This document shows positions 14,849 through 24,212 of a stretch of DNA of 64,000 nt, piece by piece (the first letter of the stretch is position 1; every line of letters begins with the position of its first letter). Origin of the DNA: DATFKA01 sp035268885 (GTDB lineage Bacteria > Bacteroidota > Bacteroidia > Chitinophagales > Saprospiraceae). The DNA is taken from the NCBI GenBank assembly GCA_035268885.1, contig DATFKA010000008.1:10099-74098 (forward strand), given 5' to 3'. Both the position numbers and the translations under genes were made by a program. The notes under the pieces were generated by a model. It was not told where the DNA came from and did no database searches. It worked only from the letters and a program-made list of their open reading frames with translations.

Positions 14849-17041
14849 TTACTGATACCTCAGTAGGCGCAGGGCATTTAGTACGACCACCAAGGTGGAA
14901 CCTTCGTGTCCAATGACTGCGGGTCCGATAGCGATGATCCCCATAATGGTTAGTGGAACCAGGATCGCTACCATACCGAGGCTAATGACTAAGTTTTGTT
15001 TAATGATTTGTTTTGCTTTCCTGCTAAGACCGATGGCAAAGGGAAGATTATCCAATTTATCCGCTAATAAAGCAATATCTGCCGTTTCCAGAGCAACGTC
15101 AGAGCCAGCAGCTCCCATGGCAATGCCGACGGTGCTTTTGGCCATTGCTGGTGCGTCATTAACGCCATCTCCAACCATAGCAACGTTTCCTAGCTGTTGT
15201 TTTAAATCGATAATGGCATTTACTTTATCTTCTGGCAGTAAACTACCCAATGGATCAGTAATGCCAATTTTTTTAGCAATAGCGTCCGCTACTTTTTGGT
15301 GATCTCCGGTGAGCATCACCATTCTTTTGATCCCCATTTTTTTTAGGGAAGCCAGGGTGGTAGCGGCTTCCGGGCGGGCGGTATCCATGGCTGCAATTAG
15401 TCCTACGTAATCCTTATCCTGGTGAATAATCATAACGGTATGGCCTTCGGCTTCGAGAGCTGACATTTTTTGGTCGAGATCCTCGGGTACATTTTTTCCG
15501 CTTAGCTCTTCAAAAAGTCTTCGGTTACCTACGTGTATGGTACTTCCCTCCCATCCTGCCTGTATGCCCCTTGCCGTTAAGGCTTTTAAATTTTCTGCTT
15601 TGGGAATAATGGTCTCTCCCAGCTCTGCTTTGCCACCTTGCACTATTGCATTTGCCAGGGGGTGATCACTCAGCGCTTCGACGGCAACGGCAATGGTGAG
15701 AAGCTGGGTTTTATTGTAGTGACCGAAGGGAATAGCGTGGGTCAGAGCGGGCCGACCTGTGGTGAGCGTTCCCGTCTTGTCGAAAGCGATGGCTTTTAAT
15801 TCGCCCAGGTCTTCAAGTGGTCGTCCGCCTTTGATCAGGACACCTTGACGTGCGGCCCGGGCAATACCAGCCAATACAGCGCTTGGAGTGGAGATCGCCA
15901 GGGCACAGGGGGAGGCCGCAATCAGGACCGACATCGCCCGATAAAAGCTTTGCTCAAAAGGCTCATCGATAATCAGAAAGGCAAAAATGAGTAAAAGAAC
16001 TAAAACTAAAATTAGCGGTACGTAATACTTTTCAAATTTATCCGTCAGGTGCTGAGTAGGTGATTTCTGTGTTTCAGCTTCTTTGACTAATAAGATTAGT
16101 CGGGCGAGTGTACTGTCTTTTGCTTCCTTTAATACTTTTACTTCCAGAACACCACTACCGTTAATGGTACCGGCAAATACGCGGTGTTCTGCAGGTATTT
16201 TACTGATGTCATTTTCTTGACGCCAGTCAGGTCCGGGTAGCTTATCTGCCGGAAGGCTTTCCCCCGTAATTGGTGCCTGGTTGACAGCGCTGGACCCTTT
16301 TGTGATCAGACCGTCGGCAGCAATTTTGGAATTGGGCTTTACAAGAATGACATCCCCTATTTGTAGTGCTTTGATGGGGACTTCGCTTAGTTCCCCGTTT
16401 TTCTTAACTAAAGCCATTGGCGGACTCAAGTCGGAAAGGGCGGCAATCGATTTCCTGGCGCGCTTCATCGCATAATGCTCCAGGGCATGTCCCAGACTAA
16501 ATAAGAACAGTAAAAGCCCGCCCTCACTCCACTTACCAAGTGCCCCTGCCCCTACGGCGGCGAATAGCATCAGGAAATCTATTTCCAATTTACCCCGGAG
16601 CAAGTCTTTTCCTGCGGTAATGAAGGTGAAAAAACCTCCAAAAAAGGCCCCAATGATAAAAAGAACCGTAGGTAGGGCAGCGGAGGGGGCAAACAGTAAA
16701 GAAGTAAGTAGGCCAGCTATCCAAAAGATACCGCTGGAAATGGCAAAAAAGAGTTCGGTGTTTTCACCGAAAATAAAGGGCATAACCGAGCTGGAATCCC
16801 GATTAGATAATTCATCGGGGGTAGGGGTATTTTCAACACGATGGATGTTTAGGCCTGATTTTTTTATGGCTTGCAGGAGGGTATCCTCGTTCGTTTGATA
16901 ATCATCCCACTTTAATTGAATGATCCCGGAAGCAGAAACAGATACTTGCCTGACTCCCTTTTCCTTACGCAAAGTACGTTCAATCCTGCGGGCTTTCCGG
17001 GAATATTTAATTTCGTTTATTTCTATATACAGTTGGTTCAT
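14849..17041 (-). CDS. P1B-4-type heavy-metal-translocating ATPase
   Basis: A 730-residue P-type ATPase. An N-terminal HMA-like fold (1-66) lacks the CxxC metal motif. TGES is at 259-262, the membrane motif SPC at 377-379, DKTGT at 421-425 (phosphorylated Asp421), SDHPLAN carries the HP motif, GDGVNDAP lies in the hinge, and HEGST is at 712-716 in the last membrane helix. SPC plus HEGxT marks the P1B-4 group, exporters of Co2+, Fe2+ or Zn2+, rather than the CPC Cu/Cd/Zn classes. It would export a divalent metal from the cytoplasm. No metal-sensing regulator is seen next to it. Confidence 0.93.
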   Translation of the reverse strand: MNQLYIEINEIKYSRKARRIERTLRKEKGVRQVSVSASGIIQLKWDDYQTNEDTLLQAIKKSGLNIHRVENTPTPDELSNRDSSSVMPFIFGENTELFFAISSGIFWIAGLLTSLLFAPSAALPTVLFIIGAFFGGFFTFITAGKDLLRGKLEIDFLMLFAAVGAGALGKWSEGGLLLFLFSLGHALEHYAMKRARKSIAALSDLSPPMALVKKNGELSEVPIKALQIGDVILVKPNSKIAADGLITKGSSAVNQAPITGESLPADKLPGPDWRQENDISKIPAEHRVFAGTINGSGVLEVKVLKEAKDSTLARLILLVKEAETQKSPTQHLTDKFEKYYVPLILVLVLLLIFAFLIIDEPFEQSFYRAMSVLIAASPCALAISTPSAVLAGIARAARQGVLIKGGRPLEDLGELKAIAFDKTGTLTTGRPALTHAIPFGHYNKTQLLTIAVAVEALSDHPLANAIVQGGKAELGETIIPKAENLKALTARGIQAGWEGSTIHVGNRRLFEELSGKNVPEDLDQKMSALEAEGHTVMIIHQDKDYVGLIAAMDTARPEAATTLASLKKMGIKRMVMLTGDHQKVADAIAKKIGITDPLGSLLPEDKVNAIIDLKQQLGNVAMVGDGVNDAPAMAKSTVGIAMGAAGSDVALETADIALLADKLDNLPFAIGLSRKAKQIIKQNLVISLGMVAILVPLTIMGIIAIGPAVIGHEGSTLVVVLNALRLLRYQ

Positions 17042-17102
17042 AGCCGTTGTGTTGTAGCCGTAGCCGATTTAATAGAATAAGGCCAACTATTTAATGCTTT
17101 GA

Positions 17103-17354
17103 TCAAAAGCGATAACCAAATTTAAGAACTATATTCTGCGGCGAATCGTAAGACATTTGTTCCTCTAGCGAAAAAACAGGACTTAAACGGTAGGCGGGGT
17201 TCAGTCCCAGTTGGGGCCCGATGCCATTATCAAGAACCGGTGTCGTTACGCCAATGGTTACAGTCTTTGAGAAGGGCTTTTTTTGAGCATTAGCCAGGTA
17301 CCCCAGAAATAGAAGGAGTACGCTTAACAAGCTATGCTTTATAGACATTTTCAT
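17103..17354 (-). pseudogene. shrunken outer-membrane beta-barrel protein
   Basis: Only 83 residues: an N-terminal signal peptide ending ANAQ (about residue 23), one or two beta strands beginning TVTIGVTTPVLDNG, then an abrupt junction at EEQMSYDSPQN leading directly into the final strand IVLKFGYRF with C-terminal Phe, as expected for an outer-membrane barrel. The middle strands are missing, so the gene appears to be an in-frame internal deletion of a barrel normally several times longer. It may still be translated. It lies 4 bases from the amine oxidase gene and 61 bases from the ATPase gene on the same strand. Confidence 0.5.
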
Positions 17355-17358
17355 AGGC

Positions 17359-18459
17359 TTATTTTATCAATTCTTTAATTGTATTTTTGGCCGAACGGGC
17401 GGCAGCGTGTACAGATACCCAGTCTTCTCCATCGGTATAGGCGCCCCCGGCGAAGTATATTTTATCGGCTACGGATTTCCCCAGGTCTCGCACGGTTCGC
17501 CAATCGGCGTGATCACTCATATAGCCAGATTGAATAAAGGGCTCATCGTCCCAGTTTTGGGAAATATGATTTAAATAATTGGGGCTGGCCTGGTTGGAAT
17601 AAATACGGTCCAGTTCCTCTAAAATAAAGCTTTTTAAGTTATTGCCAGAGCGAGAAGTGTAATCTTGCGCCGGCCTTCCTACTACAAATAAGCCGAGGAT
17701 GTTTTTAGAGGTGTTTTGCCCAAAAGAAGCATTGTAATATATTTTTTCTCCTTCCGTGGCAGGAGTAATATTAAAGGAGTATTCATTGTCATAAAATGGG
17801 CTGTAAAATTCAAAGAAGGCCTTAAAGCCTGACCAGATGATGGTATCTCGGATCGCTTCTAATTTGTAAGTGGGGAGCGCCGGATTGAATAGTATTGTAT
17901 TATCCTGTAGCATTTTAAGCGGGACGGCGATAACGACTTTATCAGCGCTACGCTTCCCGTTTTGTGTCTCCACAAGGACCTGACCACCTGAATAATCAAT
18001 TGACTGAACTACCTTATTATAAGCAATTTTCTCACTTATAGAAGGTACAATATACTCCTCAAAGAAATTATACCAGGAATAGCCAACGAATTTTCGGTCT
18101 GGATCATCTGCAATCGTTTCGACCTTCGCTTCTACCATTGGGTCATTAATCATTTCTTTAAAGATGTCCGTCTCCGTTTCTAACCATTCTGCTCCCAGAG
18201 GTATTGGAAAATCTGCAAAATTGCTATCGATTTTCATCCGGCCGCCGTAAGTATCGGAAGCTTCCAGTATTTCAAATTCGATACCTTGCTGTTGGAGTAG
18301 GTACCCGGTAGATAGGCCCCCGGGACCAGCACCAATAATGATGACCTTGCCTTTAAATCCGCTGGCGCTTAGGTCTTCTTTAGTACAGGCCATGGATGAA
18401 AAGGGCGGCAGTCCAAGCCCAAGGATTCCACAAATCTTGATAAATTCTTTTCTGGTCAT
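17359..18459 (-). CDS. flavin-containing amine oxidase-like FAD oxidoreductase
   Basis: A 366-residue protein. The N-terminus MTRKEFIKICGILGLGLPPF followed by SSMAC has a lipoprotein-like signal (lipobox SMAC, Cys25). The FAD-binding GAGPGGLS lies at 43-50, an acidic end of the second strand (EILEASDTYGGRM) follows, and near the C-terminus the segment KIYFAGGAYTDGEDWVSVH contains the G-A/E-x-x FAD contact. The layout is that of flavin monoamine oxidases, but it is about 70-100 residues shorter than typical. It would oxidise an amine or amino acid outside the cytoplasm; substrate unknown. Confidence 0.8.
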   Translation of the reverse strand: MTRKEFIKICGILGLGLPPFSSMACTKEDLSASGFKGKVIIIGAGPGGLSTGYLLQQQGIEFEILEASDTYGGRMKIDSNFADFPIPLGAEWLETETDIFKEMINDPMVEAKVETIADDPDRKFVGYSWYNFFEEYIVPSISEKIAYNKVVQSIDYSGGQVLVETQNGKRSADKVVIAVPLKMLQDNTILFNPALPTYKLEAIRDTIIWSGFKAFFEFYSPFYDNEYSFNITPATEGEKIYYNASFGQNTSKNILGLFVVGRPAQDYTSRSGNNLKSFILEELDRIYSNQASPNYLNHISQNWDDEPFIQSGYMSDHADWRTVRDLGKSVADKIYFAGGAYTDGEDWVSVHAAARSAKNTIKELIK

Positions 18460-18475
18460 TTTTTTAGTTCAAATC

Positions 18476-19006
18476 CTATTCTACCCGCTTAATCTTTAGT
18501 TTAAATTTACCTCCTGCCCGTCCCTGAGCCCCCACCACTCCAATTACCACCTGATAAGGGTTGCGAATGGCCAGTATATCTTTCACGATTCGTCGATGAT
18601 CCTGTGTACGCCCCCTTATTTTCCGGTCTTGTTTATGGTCGGCTTCACAGCGTACGCAGCTGCTGAGATTTGGGACTGTGTTATTTTTGCTGACCTGGCC
18701 AACTTCGTAAGCGTAGAGGCTAAAATCAGCGTCCACATCGTCGGGGATGAGCTCGATTTCTACTTCCGTATAGCTGGGCAGATCGAAGTAGTACAGGACG
18801 TGATAGCCGGTGAAATGTTCTTTCTGTGTCTCTGGGAAGCAGGCGTTGGAGCTACTCCAGGCCCAGGAGAGGTCTGTCATCGGTGCTCCCTCCGCAAGAT
18901 TTCCGCTGATTTTGGTCTCCTCTCCACTCAGTTCAATGTAAGTAGGTGTGTTGGTAGTCATGGTGCTGCTCATTAGGGTGAATAGAAAAATGAATAAACG
19001 GGTCAT
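18476..19006 (-). CDS. exported protein of unknown function
   Basis: A 176-residue protein with a hydrophobic N-terminus (MTRLFIFLFTLMSS) and a beta-rich body resembling a pre-peptidase C-terminal-like sandwich (YYFDLPSYTEVEIELIP followed by ADFSLYAYEVG). Two cysteines in SSCVRCEADH and one in NACFPET could form a disulfide. The C-terminus is basic (KFKLKIKRVE). I do not recognise the family. It is 16 bases upstream of the amine oxidase gene on the same strand and may be co-expressed. Confidence 0.65.
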   Translation of the reverse strand: MTRLFIFLFTLMSSTMTTNTPTYIELSGEETKISGNLAEGAPMTDLSWAWSSSNACFPETQKEHFTGYHVLYYFDLPSYTEVEIELIPDDVDADFSLYAYEVGQVSKNNTVPNLSSCVRCEADHKQDRKIRGRTQDHRRIVKDILAIRNPYQVVIGVVGAQGRAGGKFKLKIKRVE

Positions 19007-19389
19007 GGTTATGGATTTTGGATTGCTCTAAGGTACGAAATGATCTATCAAAAGCATCAAAGTTCGCCTTGCTGATCAGGTAGGCGTCCATTCGGATACG
19101 ATAGGCTCAACTGTCCCGATATTTGCGTCGGGGGGCTACGCCGAACAGGGTAAAGTCTTTCCGCAAGGAATTGGCAAATGGCAAACTGCCCAGGAGGATC
19201 AGTTCAAATGTCTGATCCAATGCATCCGAAAGCTGCGGGAGTTGCATAGGTGTAGGCTATTGATAGGATTATTTCCTACGTAATTTTAGGCAGACATGGA
19301 AGCGTAGATTTCACTTAGGCGATCTACAGCCATCCATCTTCCAACACTCGCATCATACTCCCACGCCCATCACCCCCTGACCACCTATT
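19007..19389. other. intergenic region with a small uncertain ORF
   Basis: A 383-base gap. On the minus strand, ATG 19247 to TGA 19107 encodes 46 residues (MQLPQLSDALDQTFELILLG at the start, ending APRRKYRDS). It could be a fragment of an older gene or a chance frame; no promoter or terminator stands out. Confidence 0.35.
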
Positions 19390-20796
19390 TCACCCTTCCG
19401 GCGAAAACATCCACAGGGTTTCAATGTGTTGCCCCCAGCAGTAGCTTTTTTCAAACTTTGGGATGGTCAGTTGGCAGCTGCTGGTCAGGTCAAAGTCGAA
19501 GGTCTCGAAATAGCAGCGTAGATTATCCATGTAGATGACTTTGCCGTTGGTATTGTCGGCCAGGCAGATGTATTCCGAGAAGGCACTGGTATTGTTGAGG
19601 GAGGAATTCAGAAAGGTGAGCACATTTACGGTAATGCCCCGTTGGGCCAGCTCTTCGGCAAAAGCGCAGATATCAAGGCCACTTTCCCGACAGGTATTTG
19701 CTCCATCGCTGATCAAAAAGATGCTTTTTTTACTTTGGGTAGAATCGCTGAAGAGTTCGGGGCTACTCAGTAGGCGCGTCAACAGGGGGGTAGTGCCATC
19801 CGGGATCAGGAAGCGCAGATCGGTATCCAGTTCTTTTTTGTCGATGGTGCCGCTGGGTTTCCATTTAGCGGGTGCATCGGGGCAATCGCCACCGATAGTA
19901 CCAATCCCCAGCTGAATATGCTCCGGTAGTTCCGCTACAATTTTCCGGCTCAGGGTCTTCATCACACCGAAGCGATCATCGGCCATACAGAGTACCTGTT
20001 CAGCAACCATTGAACCCGAGACGTCCACCATAAAGACCAATTCCTGGTATTGATCCAGCTCCAATGTGCGCCGAATGTGTTCATCCATATACAAGAAAGT
20101 GGGTTGATCGGTCTGGGCGCGCTGTTTGGCTTCACTGGAAGGTGGATTAAATTCGAGGCTTAAGCCGAGGGTGTCGCTGAGCATTTTATAATTGTAGTAG
20201 GCCGTTCCGTTGTCGGGGTCTTGTTCGAGGGCTTTTTGGAAGAAAAGGTGGGCGGCCTCCAGGTCGTGCTCTCGTAAGTGCAGGTGAGCCGGGGTGTCAC
20301 TGGTTTCATGCTGATTTTTGGATTGATTGAGTAATTGAAGATAACCCAGGTTGTTGAGCATGATGCTTTTCAGATCGGTGCTATCGGGTAAACTGGTCAA
20401 AGCCGATTGTATTTGCCGAAAGGCGGCATCATAATCCTGATTATAAGCGTAGACCATGCCCGCCATAAAATCACCAATTGCTTGCTTGTAGTAATAGTCT
20501 TCCATCCCCCTTTTGAGAAGACGGTTGGCCTGCTGAATCACTTCCAGGCCGTTCTGGGGATTACCCAGTCGTCCTTCGCTCAAGCCATAGGCCAGGGCAA
20601 AATAAAAGTTGTCGGGAAGAATTTGGTAGGCTCTTTTAAATTTTTGGTTCGCTCGTTTTATGTGGCCTTCCGTATAGAGTAGGGAGCCTTCATAATGTTC
20701 TTTATAAGCTTTTTTCCGGTTAGGTCCGGCCGAAAAAAGAAATACCAGGGAGCTGCTCAGGACGAGCCAAAAAATGCCAGATTTTAGTAATGCCAT
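19390..20796 (-). CDS. exported TPR and von Willebrand factor A domain protein
   Basis: A 468-residue protein with an N-terminal signal or anchor (about 6-24), TPR-like helical repeats over about 35-205 (the last ends FFQKALEQDPDNGTAYYNY), and a VWA domain from about 250. The metal-ion-dependent adhesion site DVSGSM is at 258-263, with DGTTPL and ISDGANT as the second and third MIDAS loops. VWA domains with an intact MIDAS bind ligands through Mg2+ in a protein-protein scaffold, and TPR repeats also bind proteins, so an envelope assembly or adhesion role is likely. The OmpA-domain gene lies 64 bases upstream on the same strand. Confidence 0.82.
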   Translation of the reverse strand: MALLKSGIFWLVLSSSLVFLFSAGPNRKKAYKEHYEGSLLYTEGHIKRANQKFKRAYQILPDNFYFALAYGLSEGRLGNPQNGLEVIQQANRLLKRGMEDYYYKQAIGDFMAGMVYAYNQDYDAAFRQIQSALTSLPDSTDLKSIMLNNLGYLQLLNQSKNQHETSDTPAHLHLREHDLEAAHLFFQKALEQDPDNGTAYYNYKMLSDTLGLSLEFNPPSSEAKQRAQTDQPTFLYMDEHIRRTLELDQYQELVFMVDVSGSMVAEQVLCMADDRFGVMKTLSRKIVAELPEHIQLGIGTIGGDCPDAPAKWKPSGTIDKKELDTDLRFLIPDGTTPLLTRLLSSPELFSDSTQSKKSIFLISDGANTCRESGLDICAFAEELAQRGITVNVLTFLNSSLNNTSAFSEYICLADNTNGKVIYMDNLRCYFETFDFDLTSSCQLTIPKFEKSYCWGQHIETLWMFSPEG

Positions 20797-20860
20797 AGTC
20801 TTGTTTGGGCAAATAATTGGAGTATAAGTACAAAGGTCGTCATTTTTTGCGGAAACGCCA

Positions 20861-21283
20861 TTACATAATAACGGGGCGGATAATTACGTCGACCCGCCGG
20901 TTTTTTAATTTTCCTTCCCAGGTGGAGTTGTCGTAGACCGGATTTAACTCTCCAAACTCTTCAATCGAGATCTGCTCTGGCTTGATAATTTCCTTTTTAA
21001 GTAATTCCGCGATGGCCGATTGGCAGCGCATTTCCGAGAGCCATTGATTGTATTCCACCCCGCCAATATCATCGGTATAGCCGTGTACGCTAATCTCGTG
21101 TTGGTCGAGATCCGGGATTTCGTCTAACCATTCTGAGAGACCTTGCTTTTGGTCGGGGGTGACGTAGTAACTCCCTCCGCCGTAATAAATACTGAAGATG
21201 TAATAAGCGGGCCGTTCGCTTTGCTGCGCAAAGGAAGTGAGGGTAGCGCAGGCCAGGGCAAGGAGAATAGTTAAACGTTTCAT
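20861..21283 (-). CDS. OmpA-domain exported protein
   Basis: A 140-residue protein with signal peptide MKRLTILLALACATLTSFAQ (cleavage after about residue 20) and a short OmpA-like peptidoglycan-binding domain: ISVHGYTDDIGG (about 63-74), YNQWLSEMRCQSA (78-90) and NRRVDVIIRP near the end. The Asp and Arg that grip diaminopimelate are present. Compared with full OmpA proteins it lacks any barrel. It may link the neighbouring VWA/TPR protein to the wall; that is inferred from gene order only. Confidence 0.85.
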   Translation of the reverse strand: MKRLTILLALACATLTSFAQQSERPAYYIFSIYYGGGSYYVTPDQKQGLSEWLDEIPDLDQHEISVHGYTDDIGGVEYNQWLSEMRCQSAIAELLKKEIIKPEQISIEEFGELNPVYDNSTWEGKLKNRRVDVIIRPVIM

Positions 21284-21344
21284 AGCCAGGTTTTTGTCGA
21301 TGATTATAATATAAACAATTCCGGGCAGAAATGTTGAGAATAAA

Positions 21345-22046
21345 TTACAGGGTAGACAGGGAGAGATTAAGTTTTCCTAAGATCAGCATGATTTGCAGGG
21401 CGACGAAGGGAGAAACGAAGCCCACAAAATAACCGCCGTAGAGTTCGCTCAGCTCGTGCTTTTGCAAGTAAAGTCTACTGGTGCCCAATAGGCCGGCAAT
21501 GAGTAAGAGGGCCAAAAGTAAATAAAGTAGGCTGGCCTGCAGGTAGCGCCCCTGTGCAATGGGAATAACCAGCGTATTATAATTTTGCGTAAGCATGGTA
21601 ATAATGATCATCGCCAGCAAGGCACTAATCCCGACGGCGTGAATACTGATCTTGGAAAAGATGTTGATCAGGAAGGCCAGGAAAAGAGCAATAGTTACGC
21701 CCAGCATAAAAGCCGTGTAAAGGGAGGGGACAAGTGCGCTCCCCCAAAAGTTTCGCAATAGCCATAAATAGAAAATACCCGTAATGATATAGGGGCCAGT
21801 GCGATCCATCTTATCCTCCAGACGCAGTGATTTGACCATACCCAGAAAGTAAAGCATGAGAATAGCCATGGCCGGGATGAAGAAGGTCGATAGGAAGATA
21901 CGGAGGATGAGTAGCGTGCTCTGGGTCGATTGGATACTATTGGCGCCAAAGGAAAAAGGATCAACGGCAATCAATACGATCAGTCCATAGGTTAGCACTA
22001 ATAATGGGTGGAAAAGATAGGAAAGTAAGCGAGCGGCTATTTTCAT
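21345..22046 (-). CDS. multi-pass membrane protein, distantly PAP2-like
   Basis: A 233-residue protein with about seven hydrophobic helices and few charged residues outside the loops. The segment KISIHAVG (about 132-139) recalls the PAP2 phosphatase core region, but the K-x6-RP, PSGH and SR-x5-H catalytic motifs are not seen, so a phosphatase activity is unlikely. The function is unknown. It is divergently transcribed from the larger MscS gene, with 96 bases between the starts. Confidence 0.6.
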   Translation of the reverse strand: MKIAARLLSYLFHPLLVLTYGLIVLIAVDPFSFGANSIQSTQSTLLILRIFLSTFFIPAMAILMLYFLGMVKSLRLEDKMDRTGPYIITGIFYLWLLRNFWGSALVPSLYTAFMLGVTIALFLAFLINIFSKISIHAVGISALLAMIIITMLTQNYNTLVIPIAQGRYLQASLLYLLLALLLIAGLLGTSRLYLQKHELSELYGGYFVGFVSPFVALQIMLILGKLNLSLSTL

Positions 22047-22142
22047 TATTCCTTATTTCTTGACTGCAAAGATAATCACTTCCTAATAATATACTCGTCT
22101 CGCATAATTTTTGCTATTTTGGAAACGCAGAAAGTCTACTTT

Positions 22143-23555
22143 ATGAATCTTGTTGAGCTTCTGGATTATACGGTTTTTCGGATAGGTGCCTACGAGGTAA
22201 GCAGCGCTATCCTACTATTGGCCCTGTTTTCTCTGTTAGGCGTATTGCTGGTTAGGCGTATTGTGGTGGCTCGGCTGTTGCCAAAACTCCTGAAAAATCA
22301 GGACGTAAGCAAGTCTGCACTCAGTCGACTGAAGCGCAGTCTTGATTTTACGCTCTTTTTATTACTACTGATTGCCCTGTGGTATAGTTCGGGCATTGAT
22401 TTTAATTTTAAAACGCTGGGCTTTGAAGATATCTTGTCCGCTGCGGCGGAGGGAGAGGAGGAGGCCTCCGGCCAGTCTTATATCTCTCTAACCGTTCGCA
22501 CCCTATTGCTTTCCTTTTTCACCTGGCAGCTGGCGCAGTTTATTTTACGCCTGTTTGACACGGTGGCTTTTGAGCGATACCTGGTCAGCGAGGGGCGTGA
22601 TCTGGTACGTCGTCCGGTTCCTGAAAAGCAAAAAGAAGAAGATCAGCAACGGGCGCGTCGAAGCTTCCGTTCCTTTATAAAGACCTTAGCCATCTTGCTG
22701 ATTATTACTATTCTGGACGTTGATTTTAAGTTGTTGGCCTTTAGCGTAAATGATAATAACTTTACGATACGGGTATCGAACATTATCTCGGCCATTTTGA
22801 TTGTTTTATTGGCCCGGCTGATCATCTGGCTGACCGTCCGGCTATTTTTATCGCGTGTTTACAACAGCCAGAAAGTAGATCCGGGCTCTCAATTTGCGAT
22901 CAATCAATTATTTCAGTACGTTGTTTATTTTATTGCTCTTTTGTTGGTGTTGAACGTGATCGGAGCTAATCCTACCGTGCTGGCCGGTAGTGCGGCTGCG
23001 CTGTTGTTGGGGGTTGGATTAGGTTTGCAGCAGACCTTTAATGATTTTTTTTCAGGTATATTACTTTTATTCGAGCGATCGGTGGAGGTGGGCGACGTGG
23101 TAGAAGTAGGCGGACTGGTCGGCACCGTCCGACGAATTGGCCTGCGCACCTCCCAGGTACAGACTCTGGACAACCTGACCGTTATTGTGCCCAACAGTAA
23201 ATTAGTGACCAATTCCGTCACCAACTGGAGTCATACGGATTACCTGGCGCGGTTTTCGGTTTCGGTAGGCGTCGCTTACGGATCGGATACCCGGCGGGTA
23301 GAGCAGCTTTTATTACAAGTGGCCAAAGAACACGATAAAATTATGAATTTTCCCACGCCCTTCATTCGATTTAAGAATTTTGGAAATTCCTCCCTGGATT
23401 TCGAATTGTTTTTTTGGTCTTCGGAGCTCATTCCGATTGAAAATATCATGAGTGATCTGCGATTTGCGATCGATAAAATTTTTCGGGAGAACGGCGTGGA
23501 GATTCCTTTCCCGCAAAGGGACCTGTGGATTAAAAACCCCAGAGACCTTAAATAA
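22143..23555 (+). CDS. large MscS-family mechanosensitive channel
   Basis: A 470-residue protein (start MNLVELLDY at 22143; the open frame allows an upstream TTG). Transmembrane segments occur near 20-37, 68-86, 130-145, 185-205, 214-232 and 262-280; the pore helix region LAGSAAALLLGVGLGLQQTF is followed by the beta-domain signature FERSVEVGDVVEVGGLVGTV and VPNSKLV. This is the MscS core with extra N-terminal helices, like medium-size YbdG/YnaI-type channels. It opens under membrane tension and releases solutes. The gene is followed by the Skp-like gene after 142 bases. Confidence 0.92.
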   Translation: MNLVELLDYTVFRIGAYEVSSAILLLALFSLLGVLLVRRIVVARLLPKLLKNQDVSKSALSRLKRSLDFTLFLLLLIALWYSSGIDFNFKTLGFEDILSAAAEGEEEASGQSYISLTVRTLLLSFFTWQLAQFILRLFDTVAFERYLVSEGRDLVRRPVPEKQKEEDQQRARRSFRSFIKTLAILLIITILDVDFKLLAFSVNDNNFTIRVSNIISAILIVLLARLIIWLTVRLFLSRVYNSQKVDPGSQFAINQLFQYVVYFIALLLVLNVIGANPTVLAGSAAALLLGVGLGLQQTFNDFFSGILLLFERSVEVGDVVEVGGLVGTVRRIGLRTSQVQTLDNLTVIVPNSKLVTNSVTNWSHTDYLARFSVSVGVAYGSDTRRVEQLLLQVAKEHDKIMNFPTPFIRFKNFGNSSLDFELFFWSSELIPIENIMSDLRFAIDKIFRENGVEIPFPQRDLWIKNPRDLK

Positions 23556-23697
23556 TCCACCAAATAATTTAACAAATGCCTTTTGTGGCGTTAAACTTTG
23601 GTTAAACGCCGGGTATTGCGGTGTACTTTACCGTAAATTTAGGCGTTGTACAAGCGAAGGTTAAGAAATCATTACATAACAATAATTGTTTATCACC

Positions 23698-24204
23698 ATG
23701 AAGAAACTTTTCTTATCAATTGCTATTTCATTAGCTACGATATTTACGCTGTCTGCCCAACGTATTGCCTACGTGGATGTGAACCGCATTTTGGAGAGTA
23801 TTGACGAATATACCGAGGCACAGCGCGAGCTTGACCAGTTGGCAGGCCGCTGGCGGGAGGAGATCGCAAAAGAATACGATCAGATCAAAAGTATGTATAA
23901 CCGTTATCAGGCCGAGCAGGTATTGCTCTCGGACGAGGCGCGACGTCAGAAAGAAGACGAAATTCTGGCCAAGGAAAAAAGCGTACGCGAATTACAAAAA
24001 GCTCGTTTTGGTCCGGAAGGAGCCCTGTTTAAGCGTCGCCAAGAATTGGTGCGTCCCATCCAGGATCGCGTTTTTTCGGCCATTGAGGAGTACGCCGACG
24101 ATCGAGGCTACGATTTTATATTTGATCAATCGGGGGCTGCGGGGATGATATTTGCGAATCCGCAGTACGACAAAACCGATGACATCGTCGCTAAATTAAA
24201 ATAA
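23698..24204 (+). CDS. OmpH/Skp-family periplasmic chaperone (copy 1)
   Basis: A 168-residue protein starting MKKLFLSIAISLA with cleavable signal peptide ending SAQ (about residue 21). The mature start RIAYVDVNRILESIDEY is the Skp/OmpH signature; a long charged coiled coil (about 40-120) forms the tentacles, and a C-terminal strand (YDFIFDQSG) closes the body. Skp proteins hold unfolded outer-membrane proteins on the way to the Bam complex. A terminator hairpin follows 8 bases after the stop, and a second paralogue starts 192 bases later. Confidence 0.92.
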   Translation: MKKLFLSIAISLATIFTLSAQRIAYVDVNRILESIDEYTEAQRELDQLAGRWREEIAKEYDQIKSMYNRYQAEQVLLSDEARRQKEDEILAKEKSVRELQKARFGPEGALFKRRQELVRPIQDRVFSAIEEYADDRGYDFIFDQSGAAGMIFANPQYDKTDDIVAKLK

Positions 24205-24212
24205 AAAGTGAG

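Noticed and set aside
19390..22046. TPR-VWA plus OmpA plus membrane protein as a MoxR/VWA (aerotolerance) cluster
   Set aside because: No MoxR ATPase or DUF58 gene is present, and the genes are separated by 60 bases or more.
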